A stretch of 35,579 nt of DNA, taken from positions 1-35,579 of the forward strand of contig NZ_JABEPR010000012.1 in assembly GCF_013044515.1 (NCBI RefSeq). The letters are read 5' to 3'. Each line of letters opens with the position of its first letter. Within the stretch, counting starts at the first letter, position 1. The stretch is from Sphingomonas sp. ID1715 (GTDB lineage: Bacteria > Pseudomonadota > Alphaproteobacteria > Sphingomonadales > Sphingomonadaceae). Both the position numbers and the translations under genes were made by a program. Below are positions 16,568-24,312 of the stretch, piece by piece. The notes under the pieces were generated by a model. The model made no database searches, was not told where the DNA came from, and saw only the letters and a list, made by a program, of their open reading frames with translations.

Positions 16568-17935
16568 CTAGCGAATGGCGCGCGCCGCCGCCAGCGCGCG
16601 TTCCCGCGCTTCGCGATGACCGATCAGCTTTTCGGGATAGCCGGGCACGGGCGCCGGCGGGTCGTGGATGTCGGCATCGGACAAGTGCGCCAGTTCCGGC
16701 ACCCAGCGCCGGATATAGTCGGCCGCGCCGAACTTTGCGGACTGGACCAGTGGCGCCATGATCCGCCCGAACTGGTTCGAGTCCACGCCCGTTCCGGCGA
16801 CCCATTGCCAGTTGACGGCGTTGTTGCCGTAATCGGCATCGACCAAGGTGTCCCAGAACCAGCGCTCGCCTGCGCGCCAGTCGATCAGCAGATGTTTGAC
16901 GAGGAAGGAGGCGGCAATCATCCGCACGCGATTGTGCATCCAGCCGATCCGCCACAGTTGGCGCATCCCGGCGTCGACGATCGGATAGCCGGTGCGGCCC
17001 TGCTGCCAAGCGTGCAGATCGGCTCGCGCCAGGCCGTCCGATCGCCAGGGGAAAGCATCGAAATTGCTGCGGCCATGTTGCGCAGCATAATCGCGTGCGC
17101 GGGCGATCACCCCAGTCGTGAAATCGCGCCAGCCGAGTTCACTGCGGAAGGTGTCGAGCCCGGCGCCGGCCGCGTCGAGCCGGTGCCAGACCTGCGCCGG
17201 CGAGATCCCGCCGAAGTGGAGGTGCGGGGAGAGCTGCGAGCTTCCGGGCTCCGACGGCAGGTTTCGGCTTTCGTGATAGCGATCGACCCTGTCGGCAAAG
17301 GCCTCCAGAGCCTCATGCGCGCCGGCCTCGCCGGGCGTCCAGAAGGAGTCGAACTCGGCCGCCCAGTTCGGCTTCGAAGGAAGCAGCTGCCAGCTTTCGA
17401 GCGTGTCGCTCTTCGGCCAGCTTTTGGGTGCGGGGATGTGCTTCGGTGCGGGCTGCGGCTTGGGCGGCGGCATCATCGCCGAAAGCGCGCGCCAGAAGGG
17501 CGTGTAGATCTTGAAGAAGCCGCCGCTACCGGTCCGCACCGTGTCCGGCGGAGCGAGCTGATTGCCGTCGTGCAGCACCAGATCCACTTTTGACGCGAGG
17601 GTGCGCTCCGCCTCGATCCACCAGGGTTCATAATGGCGGATGGCATGAACGGCGGCGGCGCCGACCTCCTCCACTACCTGGGCGACGACCTGCGCAGCAG
17701 GTCCCTTTCGCAGGATCAGCCGCGACCCCTTCGCCTGGAGCGCTGAGTCCAGCGCGGCCAAGCTATGGTGCAGCCACCAGCGCTGCGCACCCCCGATCCG
17801 CCAAGCGCACGGCGTTTCGTCGTCGAGGACGTAGAGCGGGATCACCGCGCCCCGTTCGACCGCCGCGACCAGCGCCGCCTGATCCGCAAGCCGCAGGTCC
17901 TGGCGCAGCCAGAGAATGATCGAAGGCTGAGTCAT
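16568..17935 (-). CDS. phrB: deoxyribodipyrimidine photolyase (class I)
   Basis: 455 residues. Light-driven repair of cyclobutane pyrimidine dimers with a reduced FAD cofactor. The N-terminal Rossmann-like antenna domain begins IILWLRQDLRLADQAAL. The C-terminal FAD domain has GYPIVDAGMRQLWRIGWMHN, RMIAASFLVKHLLIDWRAGE, then DADYGNNAVNWQWVAGTGVD, the standard photolyase block with the electron-transfer tryptophans. It is the first gene of a three-gene operon with the Cfa-like and serine hydrolase genes. It lies just downstream of the inverted-repeat GxxExxY cassette: its ATG (17935) is 18 bp from the repeat edge, so the insertion may have displaced its native promoter. Confident call. Confidence 0.95.
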   Translation of the reverse strand: MTQPSIILWLRQDLRLADQAALVAAVERGAVIPLYVLDDETPCAWRIGGAQRWWLHHSLAALDSALQAKGSRLILRKGPAAQVVAQVVEEVGAAAVHAIRHYEPWWIEAERTLASKVDLVLHDGNQLAPPDTVRTGSGGFFKIYTPFWRALSAMMPPPKPQPAPKHIPAPKSWPKSDTLESWQLLPSKPNWAAEFDSFWTPGEAGAHEALEAFADRVDRYHESRNLPSEPGSSQLSPHLHFGGISPAQVWHRLDAAGAGLDTFRSELGWRDFTTGVIARARDYAAQHGRSNFDAFPWRSDGLARADLHAWQQGRTGYPIVDAGMRQLWRIGWMHNRVRMIAASFLVKHLLIDWRAGERWFWDTLVDADYGNNAVNWQWVAGTGVDSNQFGRIMAPLVQSAKFGAADYIRRWVPELAHLSDADIHDPPAPVPGYPEKLIGHREARERALAAARAIR

Positions 17936-17953
17936 GCAAAAGGCGCCTCCTGA

Positions 17954-17988
17954 TTGTTCTCGCCAAGAGCGCTAAGGGCGCGAAGAGG
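17954..17988 (+). repeat. left inverted repeat of GxxExxY cassette
   Basis: A 35-bp arm beginning TTGTTCTCGCCAAGAGCGC. It matches the reverse complement of 18380-18414 at 31 of 35 positions, with the outer 19 bp identical. It contains the TAG stop codon of the GxxExxY gene (17972-17974). Its inner part has 9-bp-periodic CGC-A-A-G units. Confidence 0.9.
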
Positions 17989-18382
17989 CAGCACGTGGCA
18001 CATAGTCGTTTGCTAAACGGCGGCAGCCTTCGCGGAAGGTTCCTGCTCCAAAATTAAGAAGCAGACCCAGTCTCAGATCCATCAGCCGCAGATAGGTGAG
18101 CACTTGTTTGACGTGGACCGGTGCGATCGCTTCGACAGACTTCAGCTCAATGAGCAATTGGTCTTCGACCAGCAGATCGATGCGGAAACCAGCATCGATA
18201 ACCTCGCCATCGTAGTGGAGCGGCAGCACCTTCTGCCGCTCGACTTTAAGTCCTTCCTTGACCAGACTGTGAGCCAGACATGCCTCATAGGCTGACTCGA
18301 GCAGACCAGGCCCAAGCGTCTGATGTAGTTTGAACCCGCAATCGACCGTCATGCGGGCAAGGTCGTCGACATCGCGCCGCAT
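17972..18382 (-). CDS. GxxExxY protein (PD-(D/E)XK nuclease superfamily)
   Basis: 136 residues. The name motif reads GPGLLESAYE near residues 24-33. The nuclease-fold core is visible as FRIDLLVEDQLLIELKS (Asp, then ExK), with a conserved HVKQVLTYLRLMDLRLGLLLNFG strand-helix-strand end. Biochemical function of the family is not established. The gene is exactly framed by inverted repeats: the right-hand repeat supplies AAAGGA 7 nt before the ATG and the ATG itself, and the left-hand one supplies the TAG. It sits between korB (stop 18422) and the photolyase gene in the same orientation. This is most simply read as a small mobile unit inserted in an intergenic gap. Confidence 0.88.
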   Translation of the reverse strand: MRRDVDDLARMTVDCGFKLHQTLGPGLLESAYEACLAHSLVKEGLKVERQKVLPLHYDGEVIDAGFRIDLLVEDQLLIELKSVEAIAPVHVKQVLTYLRLMDLRLGLLLNFGAGTFREGCRRLANDYVPRAASSRP

Positions 18383-18414
18383 CTTTGCGTCCTTTGCGCT
18401 CTTGGCGAGAACAA
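18380..18414 (-). repeat. right inverted repeat of GxxExxY cassette
   Basis: The partner of 17954-17988: read on the minus strand it starts with the same TTGTTCTCGCCAAGAGCGC and continues with AAAGGACGCAAAGATG. The last three bases are the GxxExxY start codon, and AAAGGA is its ribosome binding site. The differences from the left arm are four substitutions with no indels. The outer edge lies 7 bp from the korB stop codon. Confidence 0.9.
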
Positions 18415-18421
18415 GCCCTCT

Positions 18422-19456
18422 TCAGATCTCGTGCGGCTGTTTTTCGACCATCCAGGTTTGGCCCTTGGCGACGAGCTTTTGCAGGTCGGGTTTCTTGCCT
18501 TCGGCGGCGGCGCGTTCCTGTTCGATGACGGCGCGTTCGAAGGTGGGGCGGGGGTGATTGTAGATGACGCCGAGCGCCACGGGGAAGCCGGCGGACTGCT
18601 CCATGTCGATCAGCATCTGCGCCACGCCCTTATTGGTCTGGTCGTGGACGATGACGCCTGCCGCCTGCCAATCGCCGTCGGTCACGTCGACCACTTCGAG
18701 CCGGAGTTCGTCGCGATTGAGGCTCAGGCCGCGCGTGCCGTTCGCGAACAGCATCGGCGCCCCGTGCTCAAGCCAAAGCTGCGCGGTGGCCGCATTCGCC
18801 TTTTCGGTGAAGGGCGCGAACACGTCGTCATTGTAGACGATGCAGTTCTGGAAGATCTCGACGAAGCTGGCGCCCTTGTGCGCGTGCGCGGCCTTGAGGA
18901 CTGCCGGCAGATTCTTGTGCACGTCGATGCCGCGCCCGATGAAGCGCGCGCCGGAGCCGAGCGCGAAGCTGCAGGGGCTCGCGGGCCGGTCGACGGAGCC
19001 GAACGGCGTCGAGGGCGAGCGGGTGCCGACGCGGCTGGTGGGCGAATATTGCCCCTTGGTCAGGCCATAAATCTCGTTGTTGAACAGCAGGATCTGGCAG
19101 TCGAGATTACGGCGCAGCAGGTGCATGGTGTGGTTGCCGCCGATCGACAGCGCATCGCCATCGCCGGTGATGATCCACACGTCGAGTTCGGGGTTGGCGA
19201 GCTTGATGCCCGTGGCAAACGCCGGCGCGCGGCCGTGGATCGTGTGGAAGCCGTAGGTTTCCATGTAATAAGGAAAGCGGCTAGAGCAGCCGATGCCCGA
19301 CACGAACACCGTCTTCGCCGGATCGGCGCCGATTTCCGGCATGGTGCGCTGCACCGCCTTCAGGATCGCATAGTCGCCGCAGCCGGGGCACCAGCGGACT
19401 TCCTGATCGGTCTCCCAATCCTTGATCGTCGTCTTGATGGGGGTCATGTCGTTCAT
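18422..19456 (-). CDS. korB: 2-oxoacid:ferredoxin oxidoreductase beta subunit
   Basis: 344 residues. The thiamine-diphosphate and iron-sulfur subunit of a two-subunit 2-oxoglutarate (or related 2-oxoacid):ferredoxin oxidoreductase, which decarboxylates the oxoacid to an acyl-CoA and reduces ferredoxin. Visible are the cluster-ligand segment VRWCPGCGDYAILKAV, then GIGCSSRFPYYMETYGFHT, the TPP motif GDGDALSIGGNHTMHLLRRN and NNEIYGLTKGQYSPTS. A later FVEIFQNCIVYND holds a further conserved cysteine. It follows korA after 45 bp. 2-Oxoglutarate is the usual substrate of KorAB in aerobic bacteria, but specificity cannot be read from sequence by eye. Confidence 0.93.
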   Translation of the reverse strand: MNDMTPIKTTIKDWETDQEVRWCPGCGDYAILKAVQRTMPEIGADPAKTVFVSGIGCSSRFPYYMETYGFHTIHGRAPAFATGIKLANPELDVWIITGDGDALSIGGNHTMHLLRRNLDCQILLFNNEIYGLTKGQYSPTSRVGTRSPSTPFGSVDRPASPCSFALGSGARFIGRGIDVHKNLPAVLKAAHAHKGASFVEIFQNCIVYNDDVFAPFTEKANAATAQLWLEHGAPMLFANGTRGLSLNRDELRLEVVDVTDGDWQAAGVIVHDQTNKGVAQMLIDMEQSAGFPVALGVIYNHPRPTFERAVIEQERAAAEGKKPDLQKLVAKGQTWMVEKQPHEI

Positions 19457-19501
19457 GGGAGCATCCGAAAGGTCACAAAAGGTCGCACCAAAATCATCGA
19501 T

Positions 19502-21376
19502 TCAGGCCAGGGCTCGTTCGATCGCGGCCTCGATCTCCGAAATACGGAACGGCTGGCCGGAGACCTTGTTCAGCGGCTTCGCATCGACCAGGAACTGGTC
19601 GCGCAGCACGGTCTTGAGCTGCCCCGTGTTCATCTCGGGCACGAGGATACGCTCGTAGGAGCGGAGTAGGACAGCCAGATTCTTCGGCATCGGCCAGATG
19701 TGGCGGATGTGGATGTGGTGCACGTCGGCGCCGCGGGCGCGCTGACGGCGGACCGCCTGATGGATGGGCCCAAAGGTCGACCCCCAGCCGACAATCGCGA
19801 GCCTGCCGCTCTCCTCGCCGAGCGTCACTTCCTGGTTCGGAATGTCGTCGGCGATACCGAGCACCTTGTCATGACGCAGGTCGGTCATCAGCTGGTGGTT
19901 GCCGGGCGAGTAATCGATGTTGCCGGTGAGGTTCGACTTCTCGATGCCGCCGATCCGGTGGAGCAGGCCGGGCGTGCCGGGCTTGACCCAAGGCCGGGCG
20001 AGCTTCTCGTCGCGGGCATAGGGCTGGAAGCCGCCATCCGGCACCTCCTCCAGGAACTGGACGGGGAAGGGCGTGTAGCCGCTCATGTCCGGCACGCGCC
20101 AGGGCTCGGCGGCATTGGCGATATAGCCGTCGGTCAGCAGCATGACGGGCGTCATGTAGCGGGTGGCGATCCGCACCGCCTCGATCGCGCAGTCGAACGC
20201 GTCGGCGGGTGAGCGCGCGGCGATCACGGGCATCGGCGCGTCGCCATTGCGGCCGTAGACGGCCTGGTAGAGATCGGACTGTTCGGTCTTCGTCGGCAGG
20301 CCCGTGGATGGACCGCCGCGCTGCGAATTTACGATCACCAAAGGCAGCTCGGTGATGATCGCGAGCCCCATCGCCTCGCCCTTGAGCGCGATGCCTGGGC
20401 CGGACGAGGAGGTAACGCCCAGCTTGCCGGCATAAGAAGCGCCGATCGCCGAGCAGATCGCCGCGATCTCGTCCTCCGCCTGGAAGGTGGTGACGTCATA
20501 TTCCTTCAGTCGCGACAGATGATGCAGGATCGCGGACGCCGGGGTGATTGGATAGCCGCCGAAGAACATCGGCAGCCCGGCGAGCTGCGCGCCGGCGACC
20601 AAACCGAGCGAGATGGATTCCGCACCGGTTACCGTGCGGTAGAGGCCCGGCTCGGCCGGCGCGGCGGCAATGTGGTGCTGCTTGAGCGGACCGGCGAGCT
20701 CGGCCGTCTCGCCATAGGCGTGGCCGGCATTCAAGGCGGCAATGTTCGCTTCGGCGAGCGTCGGCGCTTTGGCGAATTTGTCCTTCAGCCACTGAACGAG
20801 CGGCGCACGGTCGCGATCGAACATCCAGAGCGCCAGGCCCAGCGTCCACATATTCTTGCAGCGCAGCGCTTCCTTATTGCCGAGGCCGAACGGCTTCACG
20901 GCGTCGAGGGTCAGCTGCGAAATGTTGAACTTGAGCAGCTGCCAGCGGCCGAGGCTGTCATCCTCGAGCGGGTTGGTATCGTAGCCCGCCTTGGCGAGGT
21001 TGCGGGCGCCGAACTCGCCTTCGTCGGCGATGATCAGGCCGCCGTCCTTCAGCTGGTTGACGTTCACCTTCAACGCGGCGGGGTTCATCGCCACCAGCAC
21101 GTCGGGCGCGTCGCCCGCCGTCTCGATGTCGGTCGAGCCGAAGTTGATCTGGAAAGCGGACACGCCGAAGGTCGTGCCCTGCGGCGCGCGGATTTCGGCC
21201 GGAAAGTCCGGGAAGGTAGCGAGGTCGTTGCCCGCGAGCGCAGTCGACAGCGTGAACTGACCGCCGGTCAGCTGCATGCCGTCGCCCGAGTCCCCGGCAA
21301 AGCGCACGACGACGCTTTCGGCGGGCGGATGCGCGCTCGCCTCCTCGGGAGTAAGCTGATGGGCGGCTGTGGCCAT
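19502..21376 (-). CDS. korA: 2-oxoacid:ferredoxin oxidoreductase alpha subunit (gamma-alpha fusion)
   Basis: 624 residues. The N-terminal 200 residues are the gamma-type domain (VVRFAGDSGDGMQLTGGQFT, FPDFPAEIRAPQGTTFGVSA), and the rest is the alpha subunit with the pyrimidine-binding fold (FFGGYPITPASAILHHLS, FQAEDEIAAICSAIGASYAG, TSSSGPGIALKGEAMGLAI, SQRGGPSTGLPTKTEQSDL). This fusion is typical of KorA. It partners with KorB immediately downstream. AGGACAG about 7 nt before the ATG is a reasonable ribosome binding site, and a promoter candidate lies 55-85 bp upstream. Confidence 0.93.
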   Translation of the reverse strand: MATAAHQLTPEEASAHPPAESVVVRFAGDSGDGMQLTGGQFTLSTALAGNDLATFPDFPAEIRAPQGTTFGVSAFQINFGSTDIETAGDAPDVLVAMNPAALKVNVNQLKDGGLIIADEGEFGARNLAKAGYDTNPLEDDSLGRWQLLKFNISQLTLDAVKPFGLGNKEALRCKNMWTLGLALWMFDRDRAPLVQWLKDKFAKAPTLAEANIAALNAGHAYGETAELAGPLKQHHIAAAPAEPGLYRTVTGAESISLGLVAGAQLAGLPMFFGGYPITPASAILHHLSRLKEYDVTTFQAEDEIAAICSAIGASYAGKLGVTSSSGPGIALKGEAMGLAIITELPLVIVNSQRGGPSTGLPTKTEQSDLYQAVYGRNGDAPMPVIAARSPADAFDCAIEAVRIATRYMTPVMLLTDGYIANAAEPWRVPDMSGYTPFPVQFLEEVPDGGFQPYARDEKLARPWVKPGTPGLLHRIGGIEKSNLTGNIDYSPGNHQLMTDLRHDKVLGIADDIPNQEVTLGEESGRLAIVGWGSTFGPIHQAVRRQRARGADVHHIHIRHIWPMPKNLAVLLRSYERILVPEMNTGQLKTVLRDQFLVDAKPLNKVSGQPFRISEIEAAIERALA

Positions 21377-21432
21377 TCTGTCTGTCCTGCGCTGTCAGAC
21401 CGGGCGAGGTAGGTCGCCGGAGCTATCGGGCC

Positions 21433-21460
21433 AATGTAGAAAATCTGGGGGGAAGCGCAA
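21433..21460 (-). promoter_or_regulatory. promoter candidate for korA-korB
   Basis: On the minus strand, TTGCGC (21460-21455) and TACATT (21438-21433) are separated by 16 nt, resembling -35 and -10 boxes. They lie about 57 nt before the korA ATG and just after the stop codon of the upstream deacetylase gene. Matches are partial (four of six each). Confidence 0.35.
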
Positions 21461-22363
21461 TCAAGCTTCGATCATAGTGCGATAGAGCACCTCAATCGTC
21501 CTCGCGTGCCGCTCGGCGATGAGGGCCTTGTCGGCCCCGTAGCCGCCGCCCGGGGTGCTGGCGATGGGGATCCCGTGGGTGCGGGCGAAGGTGGCGACGG
21601 TGCGGTCGCGTGCTGCGAGGCCGGCGTCGGAGAGGGAGAGGCGGCCGAGTTTGTCCTCCGTGTGCGGGTCGACGCCGGCTTGGTAGAGGATCAGTTCCGG
21701 CCTGACGCGGTCGATCAGCGGCGGCAGGGTGGTGATCAGGGCATTGAGATAGGCTTCATCGCCGGCCCCGTCCGGAAGCGGCACGTCGAGAGTCGAGCGC
21801 GCCTTCCGGGCGGGGAAGTTCCTGGCGGCGTGCACGGAATAGGTCGCCACGTCTTCGCGTCCGGCGAGCAGTGAGGCGGTGCCGTCGCCCTGGTGCACGT
21901 CCAGATCGACGATCAAAATGCGGCGGACGGCGCCTTCGGCCAGCAGCCGGTGCGCGGCCAAGGCGAGATCGTTGAACACGCAATAGCCGGCACCGGTCTC
22001 GTGCAGCGCATGATGGCTGCCGCCGGCGGTGTTGGCCGCATAGCCGTGGTCGATCGCGAGCCTGGCCGCCAAATAGGTCCCGCCGGGTGTCAGCTGCGCT
22101 CGGCGCGAGACGGCGGGCGTGACGGGAAAGCCGATCCGGCGCTCCTTGTCCCTCGGCACAGTGGCGGCGAGAACTTCGCCCACATAGGCCGGATCGTGAA
22201 CCGCTTCGAGCCACTGGCGAGGCATTGGCTTCGGCCTGTGGCACGCCTGCGGAACGGGGAGCCGGTCCAGCGCGTCCATCAGCAGATGATATTTACTGGC
22301 CGGAAACCCACCTGACGGAGGCGGCGGCGTCAGATAGTCGGGGTGGTGAACGATATGGAGCAT
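21461..22363 (-). CDS. histone-deacetylase family hydrolase (AcuC/acetylpolyamine amidohydrolase-like)
   Basis: 300 residues from the ATG at 22363 (MLHIVHHPDYLTPPPPSGGF). The longer frame up to 22462 overlaps greB and is not conserved-looking. A zinc-dependent deacetylase: the HH dyad is in GGSHHALHETGAGYCVFND, zinc ligands are in ILIVDLDVHQGDGTA (DxH) and in QAGVDPHTEDKLGRLSL (Asp), and there is a C-terminal TPGGGYG. Bacterial members deacetylate acetylated proteins, polyamines or other small amides; the substrate here is unknown. Its start is only 5 bp from the greB start on the other strand. No clear ribosome binding site precedes it, so a leaderless message is possible. Confidence 0.88.
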   Translation of the reverse strand: MLHIVHHPDYLTPPPPSGGFPASKYHLLMDALDRLPVPQACHRPKPMPRQWLEAVHDPAYVGEVLAATVPRDKERRIGFPVTPAVSRRAQLTPGGTYLAARLAIDHGYAANTAGGSHHALHETGAGYCVFNDLALAAHRLLAEGAVRRILIVDLDVHQGDGTASLLAGREDVATYSVHAARNFPARKARSTLDVPLPDGAGDEAYLNALITTLPPLIDRVRPELILYQAGVDPHTEDKLGRLSLSDAGLAARDRTVATFARTHGIPIASTPGGGYGADKALIAERHARTIEVLYRTMIEA

Positions 22364-22368
22364 GTGCG

Positions 22369-22833
22369 GTGAGCGTAGCCTTTCGGCGGGAAAGCGACGA
22401 GGAGCATAAGGAGCCCAAATTCGAGCTCCCGATCCCGCCCGGCCCCAATCTGGTGACCGCACGCGGGCTCGCGCTGATCGAGGCGCGGGTGAAGGAACTC
22501 GACGCCCAGGTCGCTGCCGGCGGCGAGGAAGCGGAGATCGAGGCAGCGAAGCGCGACCTCCGTTACTGGACGACGCGGCAGGCGACCGCCGAACTGATGC
22601 CCGAGGCCGAAGGCGACGCGGTCGCGTTCGGCACCCGCGTCACCTACCGGCTGAACGGCGCAAAGCGGACCGTTGCGATCGTCGGCGACGACGAAGCGGA
22701 CCCCCATGGCGGTTCGATCAGCTTCTCGGCGCCGCTCGCACGCGCGATGATGGATGCAGAGGTGGGCGAGCGGGTCGATTTCGGCGGCAAAGCGGCTGCG
22801 ATCGAGATCCTCGCGATCGAGCCGATCGACTAA
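22369..22833 (+). CDS. greB: GreA/GreB family transcription elongation factor
   Basis: 154 residues from the GTG at 22369, preferred because GGAG lies 8 nt upstream and because the product then has the GreB size (about 158). An upstream in-frame ATG at 22225 would lie wholly inside the opposing gene. The N-terminal coiled-coil domain is VTARGLALIEARVKELDAQV to WTTRQATAELMPEAEG. The C-terminal FKBP-like domain is FGTRVTYRLNGAKRTVAIVG, ending ISFSAPLARAMMDAEVGERV. It rescues backtracked RNA polymerase by stimulating transcript cleavage. The coding end overlaps the ZIP gene stop by 4 bp (convergent). Confidence 0.88.
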   Translation: MSVAFRRESDEEHKEPKFELPIPPGPNLVTARGLALIEARVKELDAQVAAGGEEAEIEAAKRDLRYWTTRQATAELMPEAEGDAVAFGTRVTYRLNGAKRTVAIVGDDEADPHGGSISFSAPLARAMMDAEVGERVDFGGKAAAIEILAIEPID

Positions 22834-23588
22834 CCGCCGAGCTTCGACAGCAGGAAGGCAGCGAAGAACCCGACCACGGCGATCAGGCCGGTATATTCAT
22901 GCGTCTTTTCCGTGGCTTCCGGCACCATGGTGTCGACTATCATCGCCAGCACGGCGCCGCCTGCGAAGGCGAGCGTCAGGGCCAGCACTTCCGGACCAGC
23001 ATCCGCTAGCATTGCATTGCCGACCAGCGCCGCCAGACCGGAGGCGAGCGCGATGCCGACCCACAGGCCGAGGACATAGGGCGCCTTGCGGCCAGCCTGC
23101 TTCATGCCGGCGGCGCTGGAGAGGCCTTCCGGAATGTTCGACAGGAACACGGCTGCGGCGACGGCAAGGCTGACGCTGCCGCCTTCGACCAGACTGACGC
23201 CGATCACGACCGATTCCGGAATGCCGTCGAGCAATGCGCCGACCGCGATGGCCGCGCCCGAGCCGGCGCTGGCGTCCTGCGAAGCATTCGGGTCACTGCC
23301 GGAGCGCTTGCGGTGGCGGGCGCCGGCGCGCGAGACGTTAATGTTGGCAATGGTATAGGCGAGGGCACCCGTGCCGAGGCCGATCGCCGTCGGTTGCGCA
23401 CCGCTGCGGACAAAGGCCTCATCCACCAGCTCGAAGGCGACGGCGGAGATCAGCACGCCGGCGCCGAGCGCCATGATCGCGGCGATCAGCCGTTGCGGCA
23501 GGCGTAGGAAATAGCCGACGAGCGCGCCCATGATCAGCGCCGATCCCCCGAACAGCCCCCACAGCCCGGCGGCCAGCGCCTGCGGCAT
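22830..23588 (-). CDS. ZIP family divalent metal transporter
   Basis: 252 residues with about eight hydrophobic segments. It has the ZIP metal-path motifs GALLDGIPESVVIG (TM4) and FLSNIPEGLSSA (TM5), with a hydrophilic, Ser/His/Arg-containing loop (residues about 88-112) before TM4. Inner-membrane uptake of Zn or a related divalent metal is expected from the family. It follows the SDR gene by one base, so they are probably cotranscribed, and it converges on greB. The metal specificity is not decidable here. Confidence 0.88.
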   Translation of the reverse strand: MPQALAAGLWGLFGGSALIMGALVGYFLRLPQRLIAAIMALGAGVLISAVAFELVDEAFVRSGAQPTAIGLGTGALAYTIANINVSRAGARHRKRSGSDPNASQDASAGSGAAIAVGALLDGIPESVVIGVSLVEGGSVSLAVAAAVFLSNIPEGLSSAAGMKQAGRKAPYVLGLWVGIALASGLAALVGNAMLADAGPEVLALTLAFAGGAVLAMIVDTMVPEATEKTHEYTGLIAVVGFFAAFLLSKLGG

Positions 23589-23589
23589 C

Positions 23590-24303
23590 TCAGCCCGCCA
23601 CGCGTTCGCGGTGTCCCGTTTCGAACCCTTGTGCGAGCAGGTCGGCGATGTGGGTGGCGACGGCTTCGGGCGGCTTGACGGTCATCGGGTCTTCGCCTGG
23701 GAAAGCGCGCTCGCGCATCTTGGTGCGGGTGGCGCCCGGATCGAGGATCGCGACCTTGACCTTGCCGAGGTTGCGCTGCTCCTCGGCATAGCTGAGCATG
23801 AGCGTGTCGAGCGCGGCCTTGGACGCGCCGTACGCGCCCCAATAGGCGCGCGGATTGGCGCCGACGCTGGAGGTGATCGCGACCAGCTTGCCCGGCGCGG
23901 CGGCGCGGAGCAGCGGGTCGAAGGCAGCGATCAAAGCCGCCTGCGCGCCGACATTGAGGGTCAGCAGCTTGGCGAACTCCTTGGGATCGATTGCCGGTAC
24001 GGGCGCGAGCGAGCCGAGCATCGCCGCGTTGAGGACCAGCGCGTCGAGCCTGTCCCAGCGGCTCGACACGGCAGCCGCGAGGCGGCCGATGCTGTCGCCG
24101 TCGGTCAGGTCGAGCGGCGCGATGGTCGCGGTGCCGCCGGCTTCATGGATGCGTTCCTCGACCCCTTCCAGGTCCTTGGCGGTGCGCGCGGTCAGGATGA
24201 CATGGGCGCCGGCGCGGGCGAGCGCCTCCGCGGTCGCGGCGCCGATGCCGCGGCTGGCGCCGGTGACGAGTACGATTTGGTCGGAAAGCGGCTGGTCGGT
24301 CAT
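23590..24303 (-). CDS. SDR family oxidoreductase
   Basis: 237 residues, a classical short-chain dehydrogenase. The NAD(P) motif TGASRGIG is at residues 14-21 with AR(TAK) after beta2 suggesting NADPH, LNAAM follows beta4, the catalytic Ser is in VAITSSVG, and the YGASK motif holds Tyr and Lys. LDPGATRTKM follows beta6. Substrate unknown. It starts 9 bp after the efflux outer-membrane gene and is followed after one base by the ZIP gene, so it may be transcribed with the efflux operon, without an obvious functional link. Confidence 0.9.
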   Translation of the reverse strand: MTDQPLSDQIVLVTGASRGIGAATAEALARAGAHVILTARTAKDLEGVEERIHEAGGTATIAPLDLTDGDSIGRLAAAVSSRWDRLDALVLNAAMLGSLAPVPAIDPKEFAKLLTLNVGAQAALIAAFDPLLRAAAPGKLVAITSSVGANPRAYWGAYGASKAALDTLMLSYAEEQRNLGKVKVAILDPGATRTKMRERAFPGEDPMTVKPPEAVATHIADLLAQGFETGHRERVAG

Positions 24304-24312
24304 GCCGCCCGT

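Noticed and set aside
15284-17593. Long plus-strand open frame (769 codons) opposite the Cfa-like and photolyase genes
   Set aside because: Its translation is Arg/Ala/Gly/His-rich without any domain, whereas the minus strand encodes clear enzymes; it is a high-GC antisense shadow. The same reasoning applies to the long plus-strand frames at 6-1106, 965-2272, 7751-8887, 18431-19669, 23530-25023 and 26310-28055.
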